Assembly (NCBI GenBank): GCA_028023455.1
Contig: JAQFVV010012398.1
Coordinates: forward strand, 7,152,682-7,216,681
DNA length: 64,000 nt
Origin: Epiperipatus broadwayi
Taxonomy: Eukaryota; Onychophora; Udeonychophora; Euonychophora; Peripatidae
Direction: 5' to 3'
Shown: positions 21,676-32,478 of the stretch, piece by piece
Numbering within the stretch: position 1 is the stretch's first letter
Layout of the letters: the number at the start of each line of letters is the position of its first letter
Position numbers and translations under genes: made by a program
Notes under the pieces: generated by a model
The model's database searches: none
Seen by the model: only the letters and a program-made list of their open reading frames with translations
Told to the model about the DNA's origin: nothing

Positions 21676-21862
21676 CTTTTTAGAATATCCCTATTCCCAC
21701 ACTGGTTTCATGCTTTTGGCATTACTCAGTGCCAAAAGCATGAAACTGGTCTGGGTATAGGGATATTTTGAAAGACCTGTTAAGAGCTATTGGCATGCTC
21801 ATTATATAACATTTGTAATACAAGCTTATTAAATTAAGTCATGTGATATAGACTTGATTTTA
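21676..21862 (+). repeat. Family A fragment fused head-to-head
   Basis: A short palindrome around 21690-21760 joins two mirror-image copies of the 3' half of the ribozyme motif (GAAACUGGUCUGGG). The family A downstream part follows on the plus strand (GAGCTATTGGCATGCTCATT, then AAATTAAGTCATGTGATAT). The CUGAUGA half is absent, so no active fold is expected. Confidence 0.65.
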
Positions 21863-22051
21863 TTGTATATATATATATGTAAATTTATAAATAAATATTA
21901 GAAAATACAATATTTAAAAGTTTATAAAAATATATCTATAACCACTACTTAGAAGCGCTTTCAACTACCTTTGTAGTTTTTGTCAACTAATACTTTTAAA
22001 ATGTCAGGTTTCCCATAATTCCATGATGTCAACTTTTCCATAATTCCATGA

Positions 22052-22700
22052 TCTTAACATTTGCTGCTGGCCTATTAATTAAATCTTGCTTGTATTTATA
22101 TATTAACATCACTTCTTTAATTTATTATTATTATTATTTTTTCCAGTTTCCAATATTTTTATGATACTATAATTAAAATCAAAACCATATATACATGATT
22201 TATTATGGTCATAAAAGACACAAGCTGATAAATTATCATTATTTTTATAATTTTGTTTGTATTTTGAATTCTTTTTAACAATAACAAGTACTCCTTGTTC
22301 TTTTTTCCAATGTGCACATCGATTCACCTATATATTCACTGCCACACCTACATGTCCATTTGTAAATGATACAATTTTTATTTGATAATAAATAAATGGA
22401 CATGTAGGTGTGGCAGTGTATATATAGTGAATCAAGGTGCACATTGGAAAAAAGAACAAAGGAGCACTTGTTACTATTAAAAAGGGTTTAAAATACAAAA
22501 CAAAATTATACAAATAATGATAATTTATCAGCTTCTGCCTTTTATGACTATAATAAATCATACATATATGGTTTTCATTTTAATTATAGTATCATAAAAA
22601 TGTTAGAAACTGAAAGAAATAATAAAAAAAATTAAAAAAGCAATGTTAATATATAAATGCAAGCAAGATTTAATTAATAGACAAGTAGCAAATGTTAAGA
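22052..22700. repeat. Large palindrome of PLE endonuclease ends
   Basis: Two arms of roughly 310 bases are nearly perfect inverted copies around an approximately 30-base centre at 22363-22393. On the minus strand from about 22380, the arm reads YKWTCRCGSEYIGES...LEKRT and, after a frame change, LSACVFYDHNK...FDFNYSIIKILET. This is a GIY-YIG nuclease of PLE type. The other arm encodes the same in plus orientation with its own stops. Head-to-head fusion of two PLE 3' ends is the simplest reading. Confidence 0.72.
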
Positions 22701-22703
22701 TGC

Positions 22704-23030
22704 ATGTTGGGAGTAACAAGAAGAGATCGAAAATGCAATATATGGGTAAGAGAACAAACAGGTGTTACTGACCCCATTGAAAAAATTAAAAGATTGAAGT
22801 GGAGTTGGGCTGGACATATTGCTAGAAGAGATGCTAATAGATGGACAATTGAAATCTTAAAGTAGATTCCAAGAGATTGTAAAGGACCCAGAAAGAGCCC
22901 ACATGTGAGATGGATGAAATAAGAAAGTGTGCAGGGTGATGTGGAGAAGAGAAGCTAAAGATTGGAGAAGGTGGATTGAACTTGGAGTGACCTTCATCTT
23001 GCAGTGGATTGATAATGGTTGTTGTTGATA
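22704..23030 (+). pseudogene. RTE-type LINE, C-terminal end of ORF2
   Basis: The frame reads MLGVTRRDRKCNIWVREQTG, then IEKIKRLKWSWAGHIARR and NRWTIEIL. This block is characteristic of the C-terminus of RTE-clade ORF2 proteins. Stops interrupt it after about 52 residues, and the rest (VRWMK) is still recognisable. The end at about 23030 has short GATGAT repeats, the usual RTE 3' tail type. Confidence 0.8.
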
Positions 23031-23439
23031 ATGATGATGACATATCATTGGTTTCAGAAAGGAATTTGACTCTCAAAGGCCTTAAAGAACCATCAGGATA
23101 AATTCCTAATGTCCACTCTATGCGTTCTTGTCATTGCAGTGGTTATTATGTTATTACTATGTGAACATTCATACTGTATATAAACATGAATGAGCTGTTC
23201 ATCAACATGTATTAGCCAACATGGCAAATTTATTGACTGTTTACCTCTGAGTTTAAGAACAAGAAACACCATAATCTTTCTTCTCAGTTGCCAAATAAGG
23301 CAGAAGAAATGTGTGTGAGTGAAAAAAAAAATTCCAATAAATATTTACAATCATGAGAGACAAAAGTAAATCATGGCCTTAGGCAGTAGTTGGTGGATGA
23401 AGGGTGCAAAAATTTCCTGATTGTAGACCCAGGCTGCCA

Positions 23440-25612
23440 TTTGATGATGAACTTATATTTACATACCTACAATTGCAGATTAATTTTAAGTGAAGAAAGA
23501 TTGCAAAAATTGGAAAACTATCTCAGATTATATGTGATATTATTGGATATTGTGAAGTTATAAAGTGAATATGTATTTTATTACAAAGGCAAAAATATTT
23601 GAAGTACAAGTGGAGTAGAATTCATTACAAATAAAAAATTGAAGAAACAACATTATGAAGATTGTTGTTGTATTGGACAAAGTGATAAGAGGAGTTATGC
23701 AACTTAATAGCAGATACCCAATGCAGATCATTCAGATTTATGCCCCTACAAGTTACCATAGTAATGAAGTAGTAGAGCATTTTTATATGAATGTACAAAA
23801 GGCTTTTAATCAGACCAAAGAACATTTTAATGTTGTTATGAGAGACTATATTTCTAGAATTTGCAAGCAATTGAAAAATGAAAGTGCTGTAGGTAAATTT
23901 GATTATGGTAATAAACATGAGAGAGAACATAAGCTTGTACAGTTTTCAGAAAAAGAAAAATTAGATATTATGAATTCTTTTTTTGAGAAAATTGTTAAAA
24001 GGAAATGGACAGAATTGGATTATAGTTTAACTAACAGAAAATATGTATTTCAAGATTGTAAACTTCCTATTAAATTCAACTCAGGAAATGAATATCAATT
24101 AGGGAAATGATAGATACATGTTAATGCTAACTAGAGCAATAACAATTAAGAAAAACAATATTCATAGTCAATATTCCTAATTTTTAAAAACATTGATATT
24201 AATTTAAATTATAACTTGCAAATCGTTTTTTGAATATTAACAGATTTTGACCATAATTCAGATTTGAATGAATTCAATAGGAAGATAAATGATACACTTT
24301 TAAAATCTACAACAAAGATATCTGGTAGAAAAAAGCAGAAATTGACCAACAAAATTTCTACTGAGACTAGAGAATTTATAAAGAAAAAAAGAAATGTGAA
24401 AAAATATAAAAATGATGCATTAAGAACAAATAAATATATCAAATTTTGTAAAATGGTGTGAAAAAGAGTTAATAATGAGATAGAAAAGGGTAATTGTGAT
24501 CAAGCAAGGAAAGCTATAGAAGAAACTAAAAATATCAAGAGTTTAAAAGAACATTTTGGTATTGATAGGAAACTTACATCTGAAAGAAGTAAAAAAGATG
24601 TAAGTAATACTAAAAGAACAGATGACATCATAAAATGGATAGAAGATTTCTATCAAGAATTATATAGTAATAAAGAACAAATATCTCTGATAATTATTAT
24701 AACCTCTTAAATTGCACAGGATTTTAGACTAGGAAGTGAGATATGCAATTAAATTTATGAAGAAGAAGAAATCTCTATGTTATGATGTAGTTATCATCAA
24801 TATCTTAAAATAAACAGGTGAAGGAATAAAAAAAATTTTTGAAAAAATTATATACTAAATGTCTAAATGATAAAGATGTACCAGATTATTGGAAAAATGA
24901 AATAGTAATATTAATATTTTTAAAAGGTGATAAAGAAGATATTAGAAATTACAGATCTATCAGTCTTTTATCAATTTTATACAAAATTTTTAATAAAATA
25001 ATTATAACTCACCTACAGGAAACATTGGATTTCAATCAACCAAAGGAAGAAGCTGTATTTCACAATGGGTTGAGTATAGTCATTCCTATCCAAATATTGA
25101 AAGAAATTATAGAAAGGACCAATAAATATGAGTTGTCATGCTTTGGATTGTAGATTATGAAAAGATATTTGATTTTATAAGCATTTCTTCAGTGATTAAA
25201 GCATTGGATCATCAAGGTATAGACCCAGAATATTAACATATTCTGAAGAATATTTATAAAAATGCAACAGCAATAATTAAAATATACAATGATAATATGA
25301 AGCTTAATATTGAGAAGGGTGTAAGATTGAAAAGGGTTTAAGACAGGGTGATTCCATATCTCCAAAACTTTTTACAACAATACTCCAAGAAGTATTTTGT
25401 GGATTAAAATGGGAAACTAAAAAAAATAAAAGTGAAAGAGGATTAATTAAGTCATTTAGATTTTGCAAATGATGTAGTCGTTTTTGCAAATAGTGCTTTA
25501 GAACAGAACTTTAGGAAGTGTTGCAAGAGTTATTAGATAAAAGTAAGAAAATAGGATTAAAGATAAACATTAACAAGACTAAAGTAATGTTCAATGGATT
25601 TTTTTAAAAGAT
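23440..25612 (+). pseudogene. RTE-type LINE ORF2: AP endonuclease and reverse transcriptase
   Basis: EN begins near 23475 with LSEERLQKLENYL, then GVEFITNKKLKK, and QIIQIYAPTSYHSNEVVE in the ORF at 23655-24110. The expected GDFN active-site motif has become VVMRDY, so the nuclease is mutated. FFEKIVKRKWTELDYSLTNR follows. RT is read at 24839-25153 (NYRSISLLSILYKIFNKII, then LDFNQPKEEA) and resumes near 25310 with GDSISPKLF. The YADD motif position (about 25465) is destroyed. Multiple stops and shifts make the element dead. It stops at about 25612, where family A sequence begins. Confidence 0.85.
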
Positions 25613-25680
25613 GAAAATAAAGATTTATAATGATGAGTTATATATAGAGTTCGCAAAACAAACTCTTAACAAGCTTTGAT

Positions 25681-25741
25681 AATACCCTCAACCCCAGACC
25701 GGTTTCTGCATCTTGCATCATCAGTGAGGTGTTAGAATATT
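25681..25741 (-). ncRNA. Hammerhead ribozyme, family A, consensus core
   Basis: Minus strand: outer stem I AAUAU/GUAUU, inner stem I ACCUCA/UGGGGU (one G-U), core CUGAUGA (25724-25718), stem II UGC/GCA with loop AAGAU, GAAA (25706-25703), stem III ACCGGU, triplet GUC with the cut after 25697. Every conserved core position is intact, which makes this one of the best candidates for activity. Confidence 0.86.
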
Positions 25742-26060
25742 CATTAGATTAAAAATACTAAGACTAATCCAGCATTTTATCTAATGTATAACTGTTGAAA
25801 AAAAATTCTGAAACTTTCAGACATCCATATGTCTAAAAATCCAGCTATCTAACTCAAACAGCCATATGGGACTGAACTAAGTTCAGATACGCCATATATT
25901 AATAGCTCTAGCAATATAAAATTGCCAAAGCCTTAGTAGCAAAAAATAAATTGATAAAAAAAAATCAAGTCAGATGTCACATGACCTAATTTTAATAAAG
26001 CTCATGTTTACAAATGTTATATATAGAGTTCACAAAACAAACTCTTAACAAGCTTTGAGA

Positions 26061-26116
26061 ATACCCTCAACCCTAGACTGGTTTCTGCATCTAGCATCAT
26101 CAGTGAGGTGTTAGGA
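26061..26116 (-). ncRNA. Hammerhead ribozyme, family A, consensus core
   Basis: This is the same fold as the copy 379 bases away. The core is CUGAUGA (26103-26097), stem II UGC/GCA has loop UAGAU, GAAA is at 26085-26082 and GUC is followed by the cut after 26076. Inner stem I has one A-C mismatch and the outer stem is weaker, so it may be less active. Confidence 0.8.
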
Positions 26117-26244
26117 TACTCATTAAATTAAAAATACTAGGACTAAACCAGCAAAGATTAATATTAAAACATAACCAAAGGTTTCACTGCTACAAGCAGA
26201 CTTCTCAAGTGTAAAGAACTACAAAAACTACACAATATATATAT

Positions 26245-28161
26245 TGTAATGGGAGAAAGATCTTTGAGATTCGCATATACTGACCCCGGGGGACGCCACT
26301 AGTCCAAAATAGAAACTAGACATTTATTTTAGGGTGGACAGGATATGCGAATCAAAAGACACCGAACTACACTCAGGGAGGAACAAGATATCTTAAATAT
26401 TATTTAGACAGTTGAGAAATCAAAGCACAAAGACAAACGTCAGCCAAATTAAGTTTAAACAATTTATTAATTTTATTAAAAGTTGTGCAATAGAGTGAAG
26501 ACATCTAGCCATGAATATAAAAGTGACTTATGTTAACATATGCATATTTACCAGAGAGTGCACAAGAGTACGACAAACATGAAGGCATAAAACATTTTGG
26601 CAGCAAAATTATCTTACTTAAAATAGAAGAAATGGTTAGGAAAATATCTTCTTGCTGGCCAGTTGCAAAATTACAAAACAAACAAGTTTAGCTTCCTGAA
26701 TCAGGGATAATAAAACAGTTACTGTCCTGCCAGAAATCAATGTACCCAGCGCGAACGTCCGAGCAGTAATATTCTAATTACTGTCATTAAAATGCCGCAG
26801 GACTGCTGCACGTAATACTACATTCAAAGTAAATGTGGTTGATCTCACTTACAAGACAGCAAAAGATATTTGATTATGACCTTATGTAATCCAGAAAGAA
26901 ATGACTACTTTCAGACAACCCGAAGAAATAACTTAACAAATAGCCAGCAAAAAGATTTTGTTGTTTGCACAAAAAGCGCAAACGAAACATGCTTAAAGAT
27001 TCCTTATTTTACAACTAAGGGCAGGTGAATAAATAAAGACTATGAAAACTGCCAATGTGTTTTGTAATAGTTAACAAAATAATCAGGTATATATTAAACA
27101 TATAAAATACAATCTCCTAATGCACCCTCTGATAAACGAAAATTGCAAACAAACTTGGAATCTTAAAACTAAGATTCCAAGACACACTTTAAATACTAGA
27201 AAAGAGTACCTACATATAATAAATAATTAAAAAACAATTAATACCATTTTAAAACATATTTATCATTAGATTGAGTGGAGATTTAATTAAACGCAATTTA
27301 TTTACCCTGGCTAGAATAGAAAAAAGTTTAGCTTACGGTAAGACAGAGTCCTGGTGATTTAGTGACGAGTGTGCAATTTTGATAATAGTTCATTTTTCAG
27401 GTCCTTTGAAAGTGGCAAGGTAGAGGCAGTGTTTATTTTAGATGTTCATGGCATGACTGAAGAAGAGCTGGTCATCATGGGTCCGTCCTTTGTTTTAAAT
27501 TAGCCAGACATTCTAATGATGGCAAAACTCACAGTGGTGGATTTTGACATCTTGCATAGCAATGAAGTTTGTCAATAATTATTTAAGTTTTTAGTAGAAA
27601 TTAAATGTCCAAACAGCTACTCACAATGGTATCTCTTAGCAGGCTATAATCCAAGTGTGTATCTAATAATGAATCTCTTCTCTCTCCAAAAATTGGCAGG
27701 CTATCCTTGCCTTGCTACATTTCCCATGCACAACTTTCATTAGTGTCCATTCTATATTCCAGGCAGGGCAAATATTAATTTCCTGCTCAATCTAATTTAA
27801 GACTTCCAACCAGGGATAATTGAAACAAAAACAACAAATACAAAACTAAATCTCCACTTTTTTTTTTAGAATTAACTTTAAAAATAATTACAATAAAAGC
27901 AACAGGAATATATAATTAGCAACAGGAATATATAATTAGCAAGCTTGCCTGTTTTTAATCAAATTGATTAAAACAGACGGTGAAAGTAAACTATTTTACA
28001 ATCAATTTTATAAACATTAAATAATCTATTTTAAAATATAAATGTGTATGTGTTTTAAATAATAATAAAAAATTGAGCATTAGACATTTAATGAAAATGA
28101 AGTTGTTTTCCCTTTTTAATTTTAGTAATAAAACAATTGAATCGGAAATCAATCCGGCTCA
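26245..28161. mobile_element. TG...CA insertion, probable solo LTR (1.9 kb)
   Basis: The insertion starts TGTAATGGGAG and ends CCGGCTCA, sits inside an (AT)n stretch, and is absent from the matching place in the other palindrome arm (about 28640), which serves as an in-window empty site. It is less AT-rich than its surroundings and has no ORF. A TG...CA segment of this size without coding sequence fits a solo LTR; it could also be another non-coding element. Confidence 0.55.
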
Positions 28162-28265
28162 ATATATATAATATTAAACATTACCCACAAATCCATTTAC
28201 TTCCCATCCACCCTTAATATTAAAAGAACTCTTAAATAAGTTAATTGCTTCAAAATAATAATTTT

Positions 28266-28395
28266 TCAATAATAAATATTTTTAAATTCTTCTTTTGATT
28301 TCATTTCTCTCAAAGAAGACAACCTTAGCTCCATCAAAATTAATAGTGTGGCCTGTATCTTTTTCATGGATATACAAAGCAGAACTAAGTTCATA
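28266..28395 (-). pseudogene. PLE GIY-YIG tail in the left palindrome arm
   Basis: The minus strand reads ALYIHEKDTGHTINFDGAK, then VVFFERNEIKRR and a stop. The HEKDTGH segment followed by a hydrophobic strand and ERxE matches the middle and end of a GIY-YIG domain, including the conserved Glu. The mirror copy lies at about 28430-28520 on the plus strand. Confidence 0.68.
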
Positions 28396-28766
28396 AAAGT
28401 AGAGTTAGAAATGGATATCTTAGTTCTGCTTTGTATGTCTATGAAAAAGATATAGGCCACACTATTAATTTTGATGGAGCTAAGGTTGTCTTCTTTGAGA
28501 GAAATGAAATCAAAAAAGGATTAAATAATCTTTATTATTGAAAATTTATTATTCTGAAGCAATTAACTTATTTAAGAGGTTTTTTAATGTTAAGGGTGGA
28601 TGGGAAGTAAATGGATTTGTGGGTAATGTTTAATATTATATATATTGTGTAGTTTTTGTAGTTCTTTACACTTGAGAAGTCTGCTTGTAGCAATGAAACC
28701 TTTGGTTGTTTTAATATTAATTTTTGCTGGTCTGATTGAATTTTGGATTTGGGGTAATATATATAT

Positions 28767-30393
28767 TGTACCGAGGTACATTGTTATCTAATTAATATTT
28801 TATAAATCTGTTTTTTTTTTAAAAAAAAATAAAAGTTGAAAGAATAAATTTAAAACTAAAGAGTAGGGTGGGGAGGGAGATTATTATTAAAGAAAAATAA
28901 ATAATAAATGCTTTAAAAGAGGATAAGATTTTTTTTATTTAAAAAAGGAAGAAAAAAAGATCTTATGAAATAAAAATGATTTAATATTATTTTAATTAAT
29001 TTGTAATAAAAATAATAAAGAAATTTCATTTTGTTTTACAATAAAACAATTAAATGTGTGTGTGTGAAAGTTTTAAAGAAAAAAAATAGAAGCCCAATCA
29101 AAGCGAAGCAAAGGACAGTTATTTCATGAGAGAATAGATGCTGTAGTTAATAAAAAATTTCCATTGTTTAAACGGTTTAAATATTTCAACATTTATTATT
29201 CTCGGTCATTATTATTACATTTTTAAAAATATTTCTTGAAGCTATAGATATAACAATTATATAAATTGTTATGTCTCCCAATATAATGCACTGTTAAATC
29301 ACCACGTTGTACAGTCAACTGGAGCTTTCTTAGTTCAGAGGGAACCTTGTTCGAATAAAGCAAGTAAAGTAGCGGAGTGTGTGGATGCTGGAAAATCCAC
29401 GAAAGTTTATATAAGATCACAGGATCCAAAGGAGATTTATTCGAAGTTAGTGCTAACCGGTCATAAGTAATTTTAAAGAATCTACATTGTACTGTGTACG
29501 TCATGTCCAAATTCATAAATCCTAGGTAACTTTTGTTTTAATATGCTTTCATTCTTGATTTCCTTTAAAGATAAACAATAAAATGTGCTAAACAAAACTA
29601 AACTTTTTAAAATAATATTTGAAAAATACAAACGATATCGGCTTCTATATTTAATTATATTTAAAGACATTGTGTGTTGTTATGTGTGAATTTTAAGATA
29701 ATGCATTGTATATATCTTATTTATAATAGTAATGTATTAAAAAAACATTGATCTAAAATGAACAGAGTGTGCGTCTTTAAATTATAAAGCAATACGATTG
29801 TTTTTTTTAAAAGGAAATATTTAAATTGTCTTTTAAAATATTTTATGTTTATGTTTTAACACACACACAGTTATACAGAGTAATATTTTAATAAAGTGGA
29901 AAGGGAAAAATTTAATCATTAAATAAGAAATAATTAATTTAAAAATAAAAGGATAGGGAAATTATAATTTTAAAAGTAAGGATTTGTTGTGTAAAGACGT
30001 AAATTGTTTTCTCATTCAATACATTATTATTTTTTTAAAAATAGAAGTATTATCTAGGGCGGAGTTGTTATTCTCTTAAAAGGTTGTTACAATCCGATTG
30101 AGCTAGATGGAGGCACAGGTACTGGATTTAATGCTGATCAGATAAATATGTTGATTAGGAATGTAATTAGCTGGCGCCTAAAGGGTTTACCTTAAAATAA
30201 ATAAAGTATTTATTTGGTTAGTATTTGTCCAGTAGTTGAGCGTTTATGTTATTGGTAGTTTGCTGCCAATAATATTTTGCACTCTACCTGAGGACCAAGC
30301 ACCTTTAAAGATTGGATAGTTTAGCAAGAGAGAAAAAGTATTTTAGATTTCTATTTGTTGTTTTTATTATAGATAAATAAGGTGGGCAGTTCA
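28767..30393. mobile_element. Second TG...CA insertion in (AT)n, probable LTR-like
   Basis: The sequence begins TGTACCGAGG after GGGGTAATATATATAT and ends GCAGTTCA before an AATATATATATTACCCC segment. The flanks read as one interrupted GGGGTAAT...ATTACCCC palindrome, which brackets the insertion. No coding region is convincing. It is unrelated in sequence to the insertion at 26245. Confidence 0.42.
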
Positions 30394-30395
30394 AT

Positions 30396-30640
30396 AATAT
30401 ATATATTACCCCAAAGTCACATCTCAACCAAACTAGCTAAAAATACACTCTAAAATGCAACCAATGATTGTGTTTTAGAGTTTAATTTGAAGTAATTTTG
30501 GTCATTTTATTGACTAGTTTAGTTTTATGTGTAATTTTGATCATTTTATTGACTAGTTTAGTTTTATGCTTATAGCATAAAAGTAAACTAGTCAATAAAA
30601 TGACCAAAATTATTTCAAATTAAACTCTAAATGAACTCTA
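30396..30640. repeat. Long hairpin repeat
   Basis: AGAGTTTAATTTGAAGTAAT at about 30478 and its reverse complement at about 30612 form a hairpin. The left arm holds two tandem copies of a roughly 43-base segment (ATCATTTTATTGACTAGTTT), the right arm one. No coding or ribozyme core was seen. Confidence 0.75.
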
Positions 30641-32280
30641 ATATATATATATATATAATGCCTCATTTAAATATGTACTCATATCTGTATTGCATAATTT
30701 TATTCAGGACTATGATTCTGGCAGAGTTTTGCTGAAAGCTAGCTCAGTGTCATTATGAGTTTATAGTTATTAATTGGTTACCTTTTCAACTTAACTCGAA
30801 GTCAAAGAGTATTTAAGAATTATATATATATTGTACAACTGCTCTTAAATAGCCCATTACAGAGCAGAGATCTTTTCAGGAATCTATTCCTTATATAGAA
30901 ATAGTGAAAAAGCATTACTAACCAAGCTTGAAAATAATCATGTTTGATGATTAAATGTTTTTCCAACTGGTTTATTATCTTATAAGAATAACTAGACTCT
31001 CATTTGGTTTTCTGGGTTGGGCTAAAGAAGATTAGCTAAAACAAATCCTAAGTTTTCACATTTTTACCAGCCAAATTGAAACACTAACTCATAGATGTAG
31101 AAAAATGCAATCTTTTTCCTACATTGCGAGCCCATTTATTGATGTAGGTGAAATTTTTTTTTCATAAGTTAAGCTATTAATTGTTTTAAAAAATGTAAAC
31201 TAAACTTAAAAAATTTAAATAAATAATGATAGATACAATTTTACATATATTATGTTTTTTTTCTGTTTGTGTTGTAAATCCACAATAAATTCTTAATTCT
31301 AAGATTAATCTACAATCCAATGAATGATCACAGAACTATGTTGATTCCATATAGATTAGAGATACTTTCCAATTTATAATGCACAGGATTTTGGAATTTA
31401 TTCATGACCTGATGATTTAATTAAAGCTTCCAAATCAAAAAAAAATCTCTTTCTAATAAGAAATTATGGTCTACAAAATAGAGTGAAAATCTTTGAAATT
31501 GGCTATAGAAATGTGAGAGGAGAATAACTCTACATTACATGATCACTATTTTTTATGCTTGCTCATAACTGTTATTGAAACAGGCAAAATTTTCCAAATA
31601 CTACTCTATGGAGAATTTTGCCTGTGAATAACTCTTACAGTTTGCTACTAAATGAACTTTACAATACTGAGTACAATATTCAATACCATTCCTGCCACTT
31701 CTTTATTTGAATAGCACCAATAATATTTATAAAACATAACTTTTTAAATATAAAATAGGTAATGTTCTATATCACAAAAATGATGGTTATAGCTGATGTA
31801 GAATATGTTTTGAATCACTGATATTTTTAAATAAAATTAAAAATAAAACTAAATCACATAAATATCATATACACTTAAAATGACATATTAGAAAAAAAAT
31901 CTGATTTTCTCTATGATATTCAATAACTAAATTGGCCTCCTGTTGAATCAAGGCTACTAAAAAATAAGCTGTTGTTAAAAAAGTAAATCTCTGAAACTAT
32001 GATAATAAGAATAAACACAATAATGACTCAATAAAAAGTTGGATGTTAGATATGACACTGGTTTTAACTGAGATTCATCAAAAGATAATTTTGACACATG
32101 AGAATATAGTATATGACTGAAAAAGTGCAGAAAATTAATTATAAACTTAAATGCTTTATCAAAAAAATAAAAACTCATCCAATAAGTAATTAGTCAGGAA
32201 TTACAATAGCATGCTAATAACAGTGAATTATCATAATTGTATACTAAAGCATAGTTAACTCATTTAAGCTTGTAATACAG
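30641..32280. other. AT-rich stretch, possibly a TGTA-starting insertion
   Basis: After an (AT)n run the sequence TGTACAACTG starts at 30832, resembling the starts of the other TG...CA insertions, but I cannot place a matching end. A small inverted repeat (GGCAAAATTTTCC/GGAGAATTTTGCC) lies near 31600. Nothing else is recognised. Confidence 0.4.
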
Positions 32281-32284
32281 ATAT

Positions 32285-32455
32285 TCATTATAGGGAGTGT
32301 ACCAATAGCTCAACAAGCTTTAATTTGTAAGTGCTGAAAGAGAAAATATTTAAAATCTCTATCCATAAAAATCCTTCTTCTCAGACCAATTGGTTTCGAG
32401 TTTTGGGTTCACTTCAGTGAGGAGCTAAGAATTTTGACACTAGATTTATAATGAA
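32285..32455 (-). repeat. Family A ribozyme repeat, single truncated unit
   Basis: Family markers (GAGCTATTGGTACACTCCC on the minus strand, then AAGCTTGTTGAGC) flank a hammerhead fold. The unit ends in the (AT)n run where the giant inverted element begins. Confidence 0.7.
32369..32434 (-). ncRNA. Hammerhead fold, family A, U9 subfamily
   Basis: Minus strand: outer stem I AAAUUCUU/AAGGAUUU (8 bp with one G-U), inner stem I CUCA/UGAG (4 bp perfect), core CUGAAGU, a weak stem II, GAAA, stem III ACCAAUUGGU and GUC. Base 9 of the core is U instead of A, as in the copy at 57760. The exceptionally strong stem I supports the fold, but activity is doubtful. Confidence 0.72.
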
Positions 32456-32478
32456 TATATATATATATATATATATAT

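Larger units (their letters stand above)
25640..26155 (-). repeat. Family A ribozyme tandem, unit 379 bp
   Basis: TATATATAGAGTTC plus AACAAGCTTTGA start both units (about 25639 and 26020), and each unit holds a complete hammerhead on the minus strand. The predicted cut sites are at 25697 and 26076, so the monomer is 379 nt. The inter-ribozyme body carries the family markers CTGAACTAAGTTCAGATACG and CAAGTCAGATGTCACATGAC. Confidence 0.85.
26158..28760. repeat. PLE palindrome, left arm split by a 1.9-kb insertion
   Basis: The right arm (about 28419-28760) is the reverse complement of a left arm made of 28162-28390 plus 26158-26244. The inner 230 bases are nearly identical between arms. The outer part contains a CUGC/GCAG hairpin followed by GAAAC, resembling PLE terminal-repeat motifs. 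Both arms encode a GIY-YIG tail. The arms meet around a centre of about 30 bases near 28405. Confidence 0.8.

Noticed and set aside
31408-31440. CTGATGA in an AT-rich stretch
   Set aside because: No stem II or GAAA follows; chance match to a 7-base core.
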